This document shows positions 23,740 through 35,699 of a stretch of 64,000 bases of DNA, piece after piece. The stretch lies in the NCBI RefSeq assembly GCF_025698545.1, contig NC_068566.1:5005362-5069361 (forward strand). The letters run 5' to 3'. Position 1 is the stretch's first letter. Each line of letters begins with the position of its first letter. Source of the DNA: Gossypium raimondii. Lineage: Eukaryota > Streptophyta > Magnoliopsida > Malvales > Malvaceae. Under the pieces are notes generated by a model. It made no database searches and was not told where the DNA came from. It was given only the letters and a program-made list of their open reading frames with translations. The position numbers and the translations under genes are program-made.

Positions 23740-26700
23740 AAACCTATTGAAATTGTGTACTAGTACTAGGGATATTTTCATTTAAGTTTTGTTCTGGAAA
23801 AGACAAAGTTTCTGATCTTTCATCGATTTCATCTCTACTTCCATTGCCCATGTTAAACAAGTCTCTAGAGGTGTTACGGAGTACAACGTACCAACCCTCA
23901 TTAGTTGATCTTTCGAGTAAAAAACTTGTTTCACTTGAGAAGAAAATACATACGACTCGTCTATCAATTGTTGTCCAGTGTGAATTAATCGAGAGAAGTT
24001 CACCATTGTAAAACCAAATTGATCTTTTTTAATTCCGTGAGCAGTATTAATATCAGCCCAATCACATCAAAATAAGACAACCTTCCGTTTGCCATAGTAA
24101 TCCAACTCAATAATGTTAGTAAGAAGTCCGTAATACTCTACATTTCCCTTAACAGGATTAGTGTCCCTAGCACTGGCATAATTTGTAATTGAAGAATTAA
24201 CAACTATTCCACAATTTTGAGTCTTCCTTAATCTTTTTCGAGATTTTGTATGAAACCTGAATCCATTGATGGGGAAGGCACTATATCTTTTTACTACTCT
24301 ATTCAGACCTTGGGAAAGCCATTTAACTTCGTCATTGACGTCTTTTCCACTCCAAACCTATTGAATTGAAAGTAAATTGATTAATTATAAATGTTATGAG
24401 AAAACATTATTATTTGTCAATGAAAGCTTCGGTTGCATACCATTTGCCCTAACCATTCATAAAAAGATTCTGTAAAATACTTATGAATCTCTCGATGTTG
24501 TAATCTTCGGGAGCGTGAACGAGATCTCAAGACTTGTTTATACTCAATAAGTTAAAAAGTGGATTACTTGGTTAGAATATAAACAAATTAAAAAGATGAA
24601 TATTTATCAAATTCTAAAACTCACTTGCGTAATGGTTTAACTGAATCATTGAAAAAGAACATATCGATGTGCTTGTACCTAATATTTATCATCTAAGTGT
24701 GCAATTTCAAATTTACCGATTGGTGCTCCTTAACTTCGAAATAAATAAGTTTCGACTAAGTTATGATTAGTGAGCCCAGCATTTCTACTTGGTCTATTCA
24801 GTCTTGTTTCAACATCTTCTAAATATCTAGAACAGAAAGTCATACACTCCTCTGCCAAGTAGCCTTCAGCAATTGATCCTTCTAGATAACGCTTATTACA
24901 ACAATAAGACTTCAATTTGCATAGGAACCTAAACACGATATACAACATTATCAAAAGTTGTAACTAAAGGTATATTCACGAATGAATGAAAACTTTACAA
25001 ATAAATTAGCACCTCTCTATAGGATACATCCACCGATAGAAAACCGGTCCATCAAGTTTTGCTTTATAAGGGAGATGGATTAGCAAGTGCACCATAATAG
25101 TGAAGAAGGAAGGTGGAAAGATCTTCTCCAAATTGCATAAAGTCAAGGCGGCTCGATCTTGTACTTTCTCAAGTTCTTCAACATTCAAAACTTTTCCACT
25201 AATAGCTTTCATTATATTGGATAGTTCAATTATACAAGACGTCACCTTTTTTGACATACAACATTGTAAAGCAATTGACAGTAAATCCTACATTAAGATG
25301 TGATAATCATGTAATTTTATGGAATATAGTGTTTGATCTTTAAGACTCACACATCGAGATATATTTGATGTATACACATCTGGGACCTTTATATCTTTCA
25401 ACACCGTGCAGAACGCTTCTTTTTCTTTCTTCGACATTGTAAAAATAGAAGGCGACAACCGATATTTCCCATTCAGAAGTACTTGGGGATGAAAATCACG
25501 TCGAATTCCCATGTCAACTAGATAAAGTCGACTCTGAAGATTATCTTTTGATTTTCTATCGACATTCAGAATTGTCCCAATGATGTTCTCACAAACATTC
25601 TTTTCAATATGCATGACATCAAAATTGTGTCGCAAAATGTGATGCTCCCAATAAGGCAACTAAAAAAATGCTTCTTTTTCTCCACAAGTCCGCCTCATTA
25701 CGATCATCCTCTTCATCAGATTAATTATCAATCTGCAGGTCAACATTGCCAACATACGCCTCTCTCGATCTTTTCTTTGTTTGCATGTTGGGTGTTGATT
25801 CATCTTCCCATAACTGAAATTGATATCTTTTAACTTGAACAAGATTTCAGATCCAATGGTCTGCTCAGGAGCTTCTCTGAACTCTTCAGTACCATCAAAT
25901 AGAGTCTTCTGAAATCTAAATCTATGATTTCCATCTAACCACCGATGATATGACCCATATAAGAGAACTTATTCCCATTATATAACCACTTCGAACATGT
26001 TTGTGTTGCACAACAAGGACAAACATAACGTCCTTTGGTACTCCAACCAGATAAATTGGCATAAGCCGGGAAATCATTAATAATCTACAACAAAGCTGCA
26101 CGTAAATAAAAGTTCTCATTTCTTAAGACATCATATGTTTCAACACCCGTCCATAACTGTTCCAAATCTTCAATAAGTGGTTGCATATAAATGTCAATAT
26201 CATTTCCAGGACTTTTTTCTCCAGGGATAATCATAGATAAGATAAAAGAAGATTGCTTCGTGCAAATCCAATGAGGAAATTGTAAGGAACAAGCACTACA
26301 AGCCAAGTACTGTATGAAGTACTCATGATTTTATAAGGATTAAATCCATTAGATGCTAGCCCAAGCCTCACATTCTGAGGACCACTTGCAAAGCTTGGAA
26401 ATTTACTGTCAAATGATTTCCAAGCTAAAGAATCCGCAGGATGCTTTAATAATCCATCATCGGTTCGTTGACCATGATGCCACCTCATAGGCTCTGCTGT
26501 CTTTAACGACATGAAAAACCTTTGAAGCCTTGATATTAGTGGAAAATATCGCAAAATCTTTATTAGCTTCTTTCTTGACTATGCCTCACCTTCATCCTCA
26601 TTCATATATTCTGTATTCATATTCATCCAATGAGATTTACCGCAAACATGACATATTCATATTCATCCAATGAGATTTACCGCAAACATGACAAGGCTGT

Positions 26701-27486
26701 TGGTTTTTCCGATCACCCAAATACAACATGCAATCATTTGGGCAACTATGAATTTTGTCGTACCCAAGGCCTAAATCTTTTATCAGTTTCTTCATATCTC
26801 TGTATGAATGAGGGATTTTTGCAAACGAAAACATATCTCTCAAAAACTCTAACAGCATTGTAAAAGAGTTTCCGATCCACCCTCCTAAACATTTTCCTCC
26901 CAAACATTTTAAGTGAAAAAGACGAATGCAGAAGGAGATTTTTGAACATTTTGATCCCTTCTAAAGTTCTTCATTCATTTCATTAAATAACTTGTAGAAC
27001 TTCGCCGCTTCTCCATTTGGCTCTTCATCAGGTACACTTCTTCCTGTTTCAGTAAAAGCATTTCCATCAATATTACAATCATCAGATGCAATAAAGTCAA
27101 GTGGAAACGATTGCAAACCATGACTGCGCATACTAAATGCATCTTGCAACATACCTTCCATGTCATCTTCTCTAACAGACTAATGGTAAGCATTATGAGG
27201 ATAAGCCGGATTAATCGTTGAAGAGGTTCTACGAGGTGTACACTCTCCATGGAAAATCCATTTTTTATACCCTAGAATAAAGCGATCAACAATTAGATGT
27301 TCGTAGAAAACTTCATGAAAATGTCAATTGATGTTGCCACACTTCTTACACGGGCAAATAATCATATTCTCTTGGCTTGCATTTTGAAATGCAAAATTTA
27401 GAAAAATTTGTACTCCATTTCGATAGTCATTACTCCATTTCGATAGTCATTGCTTACCTTGACAAATTCATCCAACTCTTATCCAT
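23740..27486 (-). pseudogene. TNP2-type CACTA transposase (broken)
   Basis: Transposase of the CACTA superfamily, nuclear, cuts at the terminal repeats. The start is ATG at 27486 (MDKSWM), opening the transposase-associated domain (CPCKKCGN near 27350; YKKWIFHGE near 27250). Then, reading down: 26961-27161 (acidic linker), 26637-26903 (FTMLLEFLRDMF; CHVCGKSHWM zinc cluster), 26231-26554 (MRWHHGQRTDDGLLKHPADS, SNGFNPYK: the transposase_21 core), 26085-26306, 25922-26119, and 25288-25659 (MHIEKNVCENIIGTILN, DMGIRRDFHPQ). A DUF4218-like part (PPSFFTIMVHLLIHLPYKA) lies at 25006-25257, a RYLEDVETRLNRPSRNAG block at about 24790, and a DUF4216-like part (VKQVFYSKD) at 23782-24006. Frameshifts, stops and two short tandem duplications break it; some gaps may be introns. 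Confidence 0.85.
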
Positions 27487-27489
27487 TTC

Positions 27490-28539
27490 GTAGTTCTTGA
27501 AGTCTAAAGTTGACAATAAATTACGGTTACTTAAATGTTCTCAATTGATTTAAATCATGTTATTGTACTAAAATAGATAATACATATCAAGTATCAAGTA
27601 TCTAATGGGTTTAAACTAATTCGTAAGTTGTTTATTTATAAGTATATATTTATGTATTATGTAAGTTATGTAAGTTATGATATGATATATATTTATGTAA
27701 GTTATGTAAATTATGCAAGTTATGTAAGTTATGATATGATATATATTAATGTAAGTTATGTAAGTTATGATTATCATCTTTAAATTTTAACATTAAATTT
27801 TAACCCTTTAATTATACTCTTTCAATTTATAAATTTGTGTTTTTAATAAATAATATAAATTTATAAATTTTATTTAAAATTCAATTATCTACCCTTAATA
27901 TAAAAGCAATCCCAAACCCTAATAGGAGATTTAAGGTCATTGTGTAGTTGACAACCAAGCAATGCAATTTCATTAAGTATACAACCAAGTATACAAGAGT
28001 ATCATATGAATTGAGACAAAATATAATATCAAACATACTAACCTTACATGATAAATGAAATTGCATGATAAATGAAATTATATTAATAATTTTATCGGTT
28101 GGATTGTAAAAATACTAACCTTACAAAAAGTGATAAAATATGTAAAATTAGAGTTTTACACTAATATAAGTAAATCATTTTAAAATTGATAAATATTGAA
28201 ATACATTAAAGCAAAAAAAAAGTTAAAAGATCTAAAATCGATAATATTAATTAGACTGTTGGTTTTATAATTGAAACTATTAAAATTTATAAGTAAACAA
28301 ATATCATATTATAAAATACTTTTTATCGTAAGCGGTTGTTGAAAAGATCTGGTTCATTTATATTAGTGAATAGTTTCTTGATAATTTCTCAAAAGTTCTT
28401 TGATTCTTAGCTTTATTTCTCTAATATTCCTTTTATTTGTTGGATACCTAACATTACCTTCTTTTTTTACTTTGCTAGGCTGATTAGTTACAGCCTAATA
28501 TATTTTTGTCCCTTTTGTTTTGTGCTACTTTTAGCTCTG
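27490..28539. other. AT-rich non-coding DNA upstream of TNP2
   Basis: Includes local direct repeats of TTATGTAAGTTATGTAAGTT at about 27650-27770. Would contain the transposase promoter. No coding evidence. Confidence 0.5.
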
Positions 28540-28785
28540 GCCCAAAGAAAAATGCCGCTAAAGACCATGACCTTTAGCGGCGCTTTTATCACAAACGCCG
28601 CTAAAGACCATGACCTTTAGCGACGCTTTTATCACAAACGCCGCTAAAGACCATAACCTTTAGCGGTGCTTCTATCACAAACGCCGCTAAAGAACATGAC
28701 TTTTAGCGACGCTTTTGTCACAAACGCCGCTATAAAACAAACCTTTAGCGACGCGTCTCACAAAAACGCCGCTAAAAACATAACA
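28540..28785. repeat. Internal block of CACTA subterminal-type repeats
   Basis: About five units of ~48 bp (ACCATGACCTTTAGCGGCGC ... AAACGCCGCTAAAG). Same repeat family as 21180-21625, on the TNP2 promoter side. It may be the original right subterminal region of the transposase-bearing element, but no CACTA terminus is found beside it. Confidence 0.8.
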
Positions 28786-29243
28786 TTTAAAAAAATTATT
28801 TTAATCAAATAATATTTATTTTTATGATAAATATTATATTATGTTTTATTTTTTAAATTTGAACTTTAAATATACTTTTAAGGATAAATAAAAAATATTA
28901 TATAAATTAAATTTTCTATGAAAATTTTAAATTTAAAACTAAATATAAAAATTAATGAATTTAGTTTTAGAATTTAAAAGAATAAATTAATAACACAATT
29001 AAAATCCAAAAGTTAGAACTCAAGTTGTCGTAAGTATTAAAAGTAAAAATAAAAATTTAGAATCAAAACTAAAATAAATAATACATATGAGAAACAGACT
29101 GACTAGTTGAACCTGCTATGACTATACACATTGCAAGGTAATAACGAGTACAATGCATTTTCTTAATCAAGTAAATCTTGGTAATAAAAGATATAATACA
29201 TTTGCTTAATCAAGGAAATCTTGTAATGAACTCAAAGCAATGA

Positions 29244-29311
29244 GCCTTAGAGAGAAACTTTTGAGCATGGCTTCGAATTTGAACTGCAGATTTAGTGCCT
29301 ACATGCTCATT
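29244..29311 (-). pseudogene. Captured exon fragment of a REVEILLE/CCA1-type MYB gene
   Basis: The minus strand reads EHVGTKSAVQIRSHAQKFLS (plus K-A), the diagnostic SHAQKF part of the single MYB repeat in RVE/CCA1/LHY clock-related factors. Only about 22 codons are recognisable, so it cannot make a functional factor. It lies directly downstream, in the same orientation, of the ClpP fragment and inside the CACTA boundaries. Confidence 0.8.
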
Positions 29312-29427
29312 ATTATTGGTAGGCCCCATTCTCTTTACATAATTACAGCAGCTGTAATCGCAGAAACAAAACAAAACAAAACATGCTGACTTCAACGATA
29401 ATGCAGCGTCTGTCAGGCAAATGTTTA

Positions 29428-29800
29428 AATTTAAGTCAGCCTTATGTTGCAGCATTTCATTTGCCTGAGAATCATGTTTAATATTCATACAGAGGGTAAG
29501 GAAGGAAGTACAAAATTTAAACACGAGGCTTGTTAAGAAAAAAAGCATAATACCTGAATATCAATATCAGTTTGACCTCCTTGAGCTCCACCAAGAGGCT
29601 GATGTATCATTATCCGTGAATTAGGTAAACTATACCATTTTCCTAAAGTTTTGAAGAGAACAAAGGAATATGCACGTTTAGCAGATAGAACGAGAAACTA
29701 CACCAATCAATGGAGCTATGACCGGTAGAAATCTATTTATATACCTTTAGTTCCCGCACTAAGAAGAAAAGCTCCCATGCTGTTCACGGAAAAACAAGAC
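29428..29800 (-). pseudogene. Captured ClpP5-like protease gene fragment with introns
   Basis: Three exon pieces on the minus strand. (a) About 29790-29745: SMGAFLLSAGTK-G, ending at a GT donor at 29744-29743. (b) 29642-29554: after a TTTAG acceptor, [20 protein letters not shown] then GGQTDIDIQ, ending at a GT donor. (c) From 29464 after CTCAG: ANEMLQHKADLN, then homology stops. This matches the plastid ClpP5 proteolytic subunit from memory. The exon phases are consistent: the split Gly codon GTK-G is restored across the intron. It lacks the N-terminus and the C-terminal third, so it is a captured genomic, not processed, fragment. ANEML is open with the RVE fragment in a 112-codon frame (29210-29548). 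Confidence 0.85.
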
Positions 29801-30387
29801 ATATCCGTTAACAATAATAAATAATTGCATTCGGATTTAAACTGAAATCTTATTGTATGAATGCACTTCACACCAAAGTGCTTGAGATCCAAAATATCAA
29901 TAATTAAGCTCTTGCACCAGAAACATTATTTTGTCATATAATTTATAAAAGTCAAGCTATAATCCAATACACGACTTCCAAACATTGGAACACGAAAAAT
30001 ACAATCAATCTCTTCAACTAATTCGACTATACAAAATACATATTACGCATATTAAGAAATATTCTCATCAAGGATCAAATATCTATTGGAATGAATCGAG
30101 TACAATAATTTAAGGACCAAAGTTAAGATCAATATTCCTTAATTAAGAGACAAACAAGGCATACAGGTTTCTGGTCTTCCATATTGTGACTTGAAAATAT
30201 AATTGCATATTTTGCATTACAAACAGAAAAAACATCAACGAATTTATTACCTGGCAGCAAGCTTAACGAATTTAACAAATCCCAAGTAAACCTTAACCTT
30301 AAACCCTAAATTAACCATTCAATACATATAAAGCCCATCTATTATATATCTATTAAATAATTTAAACTAAATTCATAATTTCAATAT

Positions 30388-31010
30388 ATTAAATTTATTA
30401 TTATCTCTTTTACAATTATATAAGAACATATTTAAAATATAAATTAAAAAAACTAATTAATCTAAACCCAAAACCCTAACCTGACCCTTGAATCCCTAAA
30501 CCCTAAATCCTTAACTTTTAACCCTAAAACATCTAACCCCTAAACTCCTAACCCCTAAACTTTAAATCCCAACCCTTAAACCATAATCCCTAATCCATAA
30601 TCCCTAAATCCATACTCCTTAAACCTTAAAATAGTAACTCCTAAACCGGCCTTAAATATTAAATTAATCATATACCCTAAACTAAAAACCCTAAACAAAT
30701 TTATTATTATCTCTTTTACAATTATATAAGAACATATTTAAAATATAAATTAAAAAAAACTAATTAATCTAAACCCAAAACCCTAACCTGACCCCTGAAT
30801 CCTTAAACCCTAAATCCTTAACTCTTAACCTCATAACATCTAACTCTTAAACCCCTAACCCCTAAACCTTCAATCCCAACCCTTAAACCATAATCTCTAA
30901 TTCTTAAACCCATACTCCCTAAACCTTAAAATAGTAACTCCTAAACCAGCCTTAAATCTTAAATTAATCATATACCCTAAACCAAAAACCCTAAACTATA
31001 GTGATAATTA
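30388..31010. repeat. Two ~310-bp tandem units with degenerate CCCTAAA repeats
   Basis: 30388-30697 and 30698-31010 share long identical stretches (TTATTATCTCTTTTACAATT, TAATCTAAACCCAAAACCCT). They contain many CCCTAAA, CCCTAAC and CCTTAAAC motifs resembling the plant telomere repeat but degenerate. Located inside the CACTA right part. Confidence 0.8.
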
Positions 31011-31263
31011 ATTCAATATTTTAAAATTAATACTATTTCTTTTATGATTATATAAAAAATTTAATATATAAATTTAAAAACAATCAGTAATCATATACCC
31101 AAAAAACATTAAAATTATTTAAAATAATAGTATTTTAATTTTTCCAAGTGTTTTATTTTCAAATTATTTCTACGTGTCATTATTTTTTTGAAGATTTTAA
31201 ATATTCAATCAGAAATAAATTGAATTTTATTCAATTAATATAAATAAACCAATTAAGATAAAA

Positions 31264-31566
31264 TGTTTTTAGCGGCGCTTTCTCAAAAGCGCTGCTAAAG
31301 CCCCTAGCATTAGCGGCGCTTTTCCAAAAATGCCGCTAAAGCCCCTAGCATTAGCGGCGCTTTTCCAAAAACGCCGCTAAAGCCCCGAAAGGTCAGAAAA
31401 CGACGCCTTTGGGCTTAGGTTTTTTGCGGCGTTTTTCCAAAAAACGCCGTTAATGCTCAATCTTTAGTGGTGATTTCCATAAAGTGCCGCTAATGCTTGA
31501 TTTTTATCGGCGTTTTTTGTCCAAACACCGCTAAAAATGCCGCTAAAAGCCTGTTTTGGTGTAGTG
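31264..31566. repeat. CACTA right subterminal array and terminal inverted repeat
   Basis: About six palindromic units (TTAGCGGCGCTTTTCCAAAA ... ACGCCGCTAAAG). Ends in GCCGCTAAAAGCCTGTTTTG-GTGTAGTG, the inverted copy of the left terminus. The terminal 28 bases are 31539-31566. Confidence 0.85.
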
Positions 31567-32755
31567 GGGAAATTGGTTAATCACCCTTTAAGGACTCTTC
31601 AAATACATAAAAATCTTGGAAAAGGAATTGAACATAGTTGTGCCCGGGCACCTACTCGTGTCCAACACTAACAACCGAGTCCAAGTGATGTATTTTTTAG
31701 GCTCGAGAAAATTTTTTTGATGATTTATCTTTCTTACAGAAAATGAAAAAAAATGTGCAGCATAAAACAATAAAAATTGCTACTTTTTGGATCATACCTA
31801 ATTCCTAGTGTTTGTATAGTGGCACAGTCATAGATGTTACTGTCCTAGTGTTCGTGTCCTTCTTGTATTTAAGTTTGAACAACCGTCTTTCTAAGATATA
31901 AATTGAAATATCTTTTTTTTATCTAAATTAAACTCTTTAACTATACTCTTTCGTAACTTATCGAGTAACATACAACATGTTTCTCAAATTATTCTATATT
32001 ATCTTGCTATGTTCATTTAGCAAAAATATACCATACTATATTTGGTTATGACTTGCCTAGTCAAATTCATTTGCTAATCTTTCTAAATGATCAACAAACT
32101 ATCGCAAGCCATTCTTTTGATTCTTTTCCATATTATTTACATTTACAATCATGCCCGGTAAATATTTAAATTTTATTTCGCACAAGCATGCTAAAATTCA
32201 AGAGAACACTAACCTTAATAATCTTCCCAAAACACTAGGTTCAACACCAAGCTTCAATCCACTAACTTCTCTTCACCTTTGATACTCCTTTCACCCTTGT
32301 TCTCTTCTCTAGTTTCAAGCATATACAACCATTTTCCATGATAAAAAGTTACTCTAAAACTAGCATTTATAAAAACCCAAGCGTTATACTTGAACTCATG
32401 AATGCTATGAATGAACCCAATTTTCTTACCTCTTTCTCCTTAAGAAATATTACTTAGGTTCTTCAACAACTCACAATCGAATTTCCTATTGGATGGCCAA
32501 TATATATACGTGACCATTTGATAATTAAGTTTCATTTAAAATTCAAGAAAACCAGCAAAGATACTTACAGTTTCTTCTCTTGGCATTACGCTTCTCCTAA
32601 CCGACTCTACTTGATGAAAATAGAATAAGCCTCTCCTTTTATAAGTCAAATTTTAATTAAATAAAAAATCTAAACATGTTAAATCTTGGAAAAGCGACAA
32701 CAGAGGAGTGAAATTTACCGATTGGTTGTGGCAGAGGAGAGCAAAACGATGTAGT
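31567..32755. other. Unassigned AT-rich non-coding DNA right of the CACTA element
   Basis: No convincing ORF or repeat family. Short antisense frames (60-68 codons) have no recognisable domain. Confidence 0.4.
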
Positions 32756-33830
32756 TCGTATAAAACAAAATGACCGTTTGTAGTGTTTTTTACCTAGCGC
32801 CACTATTGCTCGATCTATTGCGGCGTTTTCACCTAGTACCGCTAATGCCACTAAAGACGCCACTTAAAATGGCGCTGTTTTGTTTAAAGTAAATTTTTAC
32901 AGCGTTTTTTACCTAGCGTCGCTAATGTTCTATCTATTGCAGCGTTTTTCACCTAGCGCCGCCAATGCCACTAAAGACGCTACTTAAAATGGCGCCGTTT
33001 TGTTTAAAGTAAAATGTTTTTTTTTGCAGCGTTTTTTACCTAGCGCCGCTAATGCTTGATCTATTGCGGCGTTTTTCACCTAGTGCCGCTAATGCCATTA
33101 AAGACGCCACGTAAAACGGCGTCATTTTGTTTAAAGTAAAATGTTTTTTTGTGGTGTTTTTTACCTAGCGCCGCTAACGCTCGATCTATTGTGGTTTTTT
33201 TCACCTAGTACCGCTAATGCCACTAAAGACGCCACTTAAAATGGCACTGTTTTGTTTAAAGTAAATTTTTTACAGCGTTTTTTACCTAGCGTCACTAATG
33301 CTCGATCTATTGCGGAGTTTTTCACCTAGCGCCGCTAATGCCACTAAAGACGCCACTTAAAACAGCTCATTTTTGTTTAAAGTAAACTATTTTTTTACAA
33401 CGTTTTTTACCTAGCGCCGCTAATGCTTGATCTATTGTAGCGTCTTTCACCTAGCATCGCTAATGCCACTAAAGACGCCACTTAAAATGATGCCATTTTG
33501 TTTAAAGTAAAATGTTTTTTTGCGGCGTTTTTTACCTAGCGCCGGTAACGCTCGATCAATTGTGGTTTTTTTCACTTAGCGCCACTAATGCTCGATCTAT
33601 TGTGGCATTTTTCACCTAGTACTGCTAATGCCACTAAAAACGGCGTCGTTTTGTTTAAAGTAAAATGTTTGTTTGCGGTTTTTTTACCTAGCGCCGCTAA
33701 TGCTCGATCTATTGCAGCATTTTTCACCTAGCGCCGCTAATGCCACTAAAGATGCCACTTAAAACGGCGCCGTTTTGTTTAAAGTAAAATGTTTTTTTTT
33801 GCTGCATTTTAATCATAAATGCCGCTAATG
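32756..33830. repeat. Tandem array, ~124-bp unit, eight copies
   Basis: The anchor TGTTTAAAGTAAA recurs near 32881, 33001, 33128, 33253, 33374, 33500, 33652 and 33776; spacings are 120-127 bp with one of 152. Each unit has GCGTTTTTTACCTAGCGCCG, CTAATGCTCGATCTATTG, CACCTAGCGCCGCTAATGCC and ACTAAAGACGCCACTTAAAA. The GCGGCG/CGCCGC words resemble CACTA subterminal repeats, but the unit is longer. Confidence 0.9.
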
Positions 33831-33839
33831 CCTTTGATA

Positions 33840-34549
33840 CTAATAAATATTTATAGTTTAATTATTTCTTAAATTCCTTTAAATTAAGTTTGTTTTGTTT
33901 CAAACAATATATTTAATTTGTAAAATTTTATAATTGTGTACGAAAATAATTTTAAAAAATGAAACTAAACTTCCTTACGAAGAGTTTGTATCCACGAGTT
34001 TAATTTTTTGTGTAGCTGATAGAATTTATTAAATTGATTTTGATAAAATTTAACTTCTCAAATTCTTTTTTGATATTATGTCTACAATTACTCATAATTC
34101 CTCCCCAACTCATAAACAGGAGGATAATGCATTTCAATACACTCAAACTCATGTTCTCATATATTGACAACAATGTTCACACTAATTGAGCTAAGACTCA
34201 ATCTGCTTAACTTCCCAAATTCTAAATTACCAAGAGGTGGATTTTTGTATACGGAAATATGAAAATAATGAATTTCTCTCTCCTTTTACTTTATTATGCC
34301 TTTGATATTAATTTAATAATATATATTATAAGGTACAAAAGTAATTAAAAAAAGAACCTAATTGCTTACCTAAACCCTAAAATAAATTGATTTTTTATCA
34401 TTTTTATCAAAATCCCTAACCCTAAAACATAAACACTAAATCCTAAAACCATAAATCTTTAAACCCTAAACTATAAAAAACTAAACCCCAAAACATAAAC
34501 CCTAAACCCTAAACCCTAAACCTTAAACCTTAAATCATAAACCCTAAAA
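33840..34549. other. AT-rich DNA ending in telomere-like repeats
   Basis: The last ~180 bp (from about 34370) carry degenerate CCCTAAA motifs, with three perfect copies in a row near 34498-34522. No gene seen. Confidence 0.6.
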
Positions 34550-34775
34550 TAAAATGATTTTTTGCGACGTTTTCGCTACTACTAGATCTTTTGCGGCGTT
34601 TATGATAAAAACGCCGCTACTAGTTGACCTTTTGCAGCATTTTTATCATAAACGCCGCTACTGCTTGACCTTTTGCGGCATTTTTATCATAAACGCCACT
34701 ATAGCTCTAACATTTTGCGGCATTTTCCTATTAGCGCCACTAATGTATAACTTTTGCGGCGTTTTCGGTTCAATT
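34550..34775. repeat. Second small array of CACTA-type palindromic repeats
   Basis: About five units of ~46 bp (TTTTGCGGCGTTTATGATAA ... AACGCCGCTACTAGTTGACC). No CACTA terminus was found at either end. Confidence 0.75.
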
Positions 34776-35289
34776 AGTTATAATGAAAAATTGAACAAGT
34801 ATAAAATATAACGAATAATGAATCGAAAAAATAACCTTATATATTTCATACACATCACAAAAATAAAAGTCGCAAATCATAATAAAAGTCAAACTTAGTA
34901 AAAACCCAAAACTTCCACCTTAACCATAAAATCATTAATTGGTACATAAAATTTTAAAATGATAGAGTTAAACAAGTTACGACTAATTAATTCAAAACCG
35001 ATAAGCAATAATGGTATCTTATTGCTAGTAATGCCATCGAATATCATGTCCAAAAACAAAGTCAACGAATATCTTGAGCAATTCTAATATATATTACCTA
35101 TGAAAATTGGTTCTGGCAATGATTAATTTTTTAAAAAAAAAACTCCCATGATTATTTTAATGCTTGCATTGTGGGTATTTATTAATAAATCAGATAAAAA
35201 TAATACTGTTAACAAGTAATGTTATATTTGAGATCTATAAGTGATTTATATGATGCAATGTTTCTTTATGTCGCGAGTTAGAAAATATA
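34776..35289. other. Unassigned AT-rich DNA
   Basis: Nothing recognisable. Confidence 0.4.
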
Positions 35290-35690
35290 ATGTGCAGATT
35301 TTGGTGGCAAAATCAAAAGACCAATAAAAGCATACATTGGAGTTGTTGGAGGGATATGTGCACCCCAAAAACGTAAGGTTGAATTGAGTTTAGAGATCTA
35401 TCAAAATTTAACATAGCCCTGTTGGCAAAATAAAGGTGGAAGCTAATTACAAATCCCGATAGTCTACATTGCTGAAATATTACCCATAGGGGATTTTATG
35501 AGAGCAAGGTTGGGTTCTTACCCTTCGTTTACCTAACGCAGTATTTGGGGAGCCCGTAGCCTATTGGAAATATGAATGGGGTGGAAAATTGGAAATGGGG
35601 AATTAATGAACATCTGGAATGATGTATGGCTGCCAAAACTTAGAAACGGAAGAATAGAGTGTCAGAACATCAATTTAAACTACACAAAAG
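35290..35690 (+). pseudogene. L1-type LINE fragment (end of RT domain)
   Basis: Reads FWWQNQKTNKSIHW and further decayed text ALLAK-RWKL. It matches the part of the LINE at 61081-61220 (FWWRNPKTNKEIHW, ALLAKQGWE) at both DNA and protein level. Several stops; only about 130 codons remain. Confidence 0.8.
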
Positions 35691-35699
35691 TCTTTAATT

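Larger units (their letters stand above)
21167..31566 (-). mobile_element. CACTA (En/Spm) transposon carrying TNP2, TNPA-type and host gene fragments
   Basis: The left end begins CACTATAGCAAAACAGG and the right end, on the minus strand, begins CACTACACCAAAACAGG, matching terminal inverted repeats of about 28 bp. Both ends carry arrays of short palindromic units containing TAGCGGCG and CGCCGCTA, typical CACTA subterminal repeats. The two element genes are on the minus strand: TNP2 transposase (about 27486-23740), then a second, TNPA/Ptta-type gene (23557-21843). The stretch between about 28800 and 31260 holds fragments of two plant genes and telomere-like repeats, so it is a Pack-CACTA-like composite. 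The 3-bp flanks (AAT left, GGG right) do not match, so one end may belong to a different or rearranged copy. TNP2 is broken, so it is non-autonomous now. Confidence 0.8.

Noticed and set aside
29210..29548. A functional 112-codon ClpP-MYB fusion gene
   Set aside because: The frame crosses intron sequence, holds only fragments of both domains, and lacks catalytic and DNA-binding completeness. Kept only as evidence of gene capture.
34498..34530. Chromosome end or true telomere
   Set aside because: Only three perfect CCCTAAA units, surrounded by transposon DNA on both sides.
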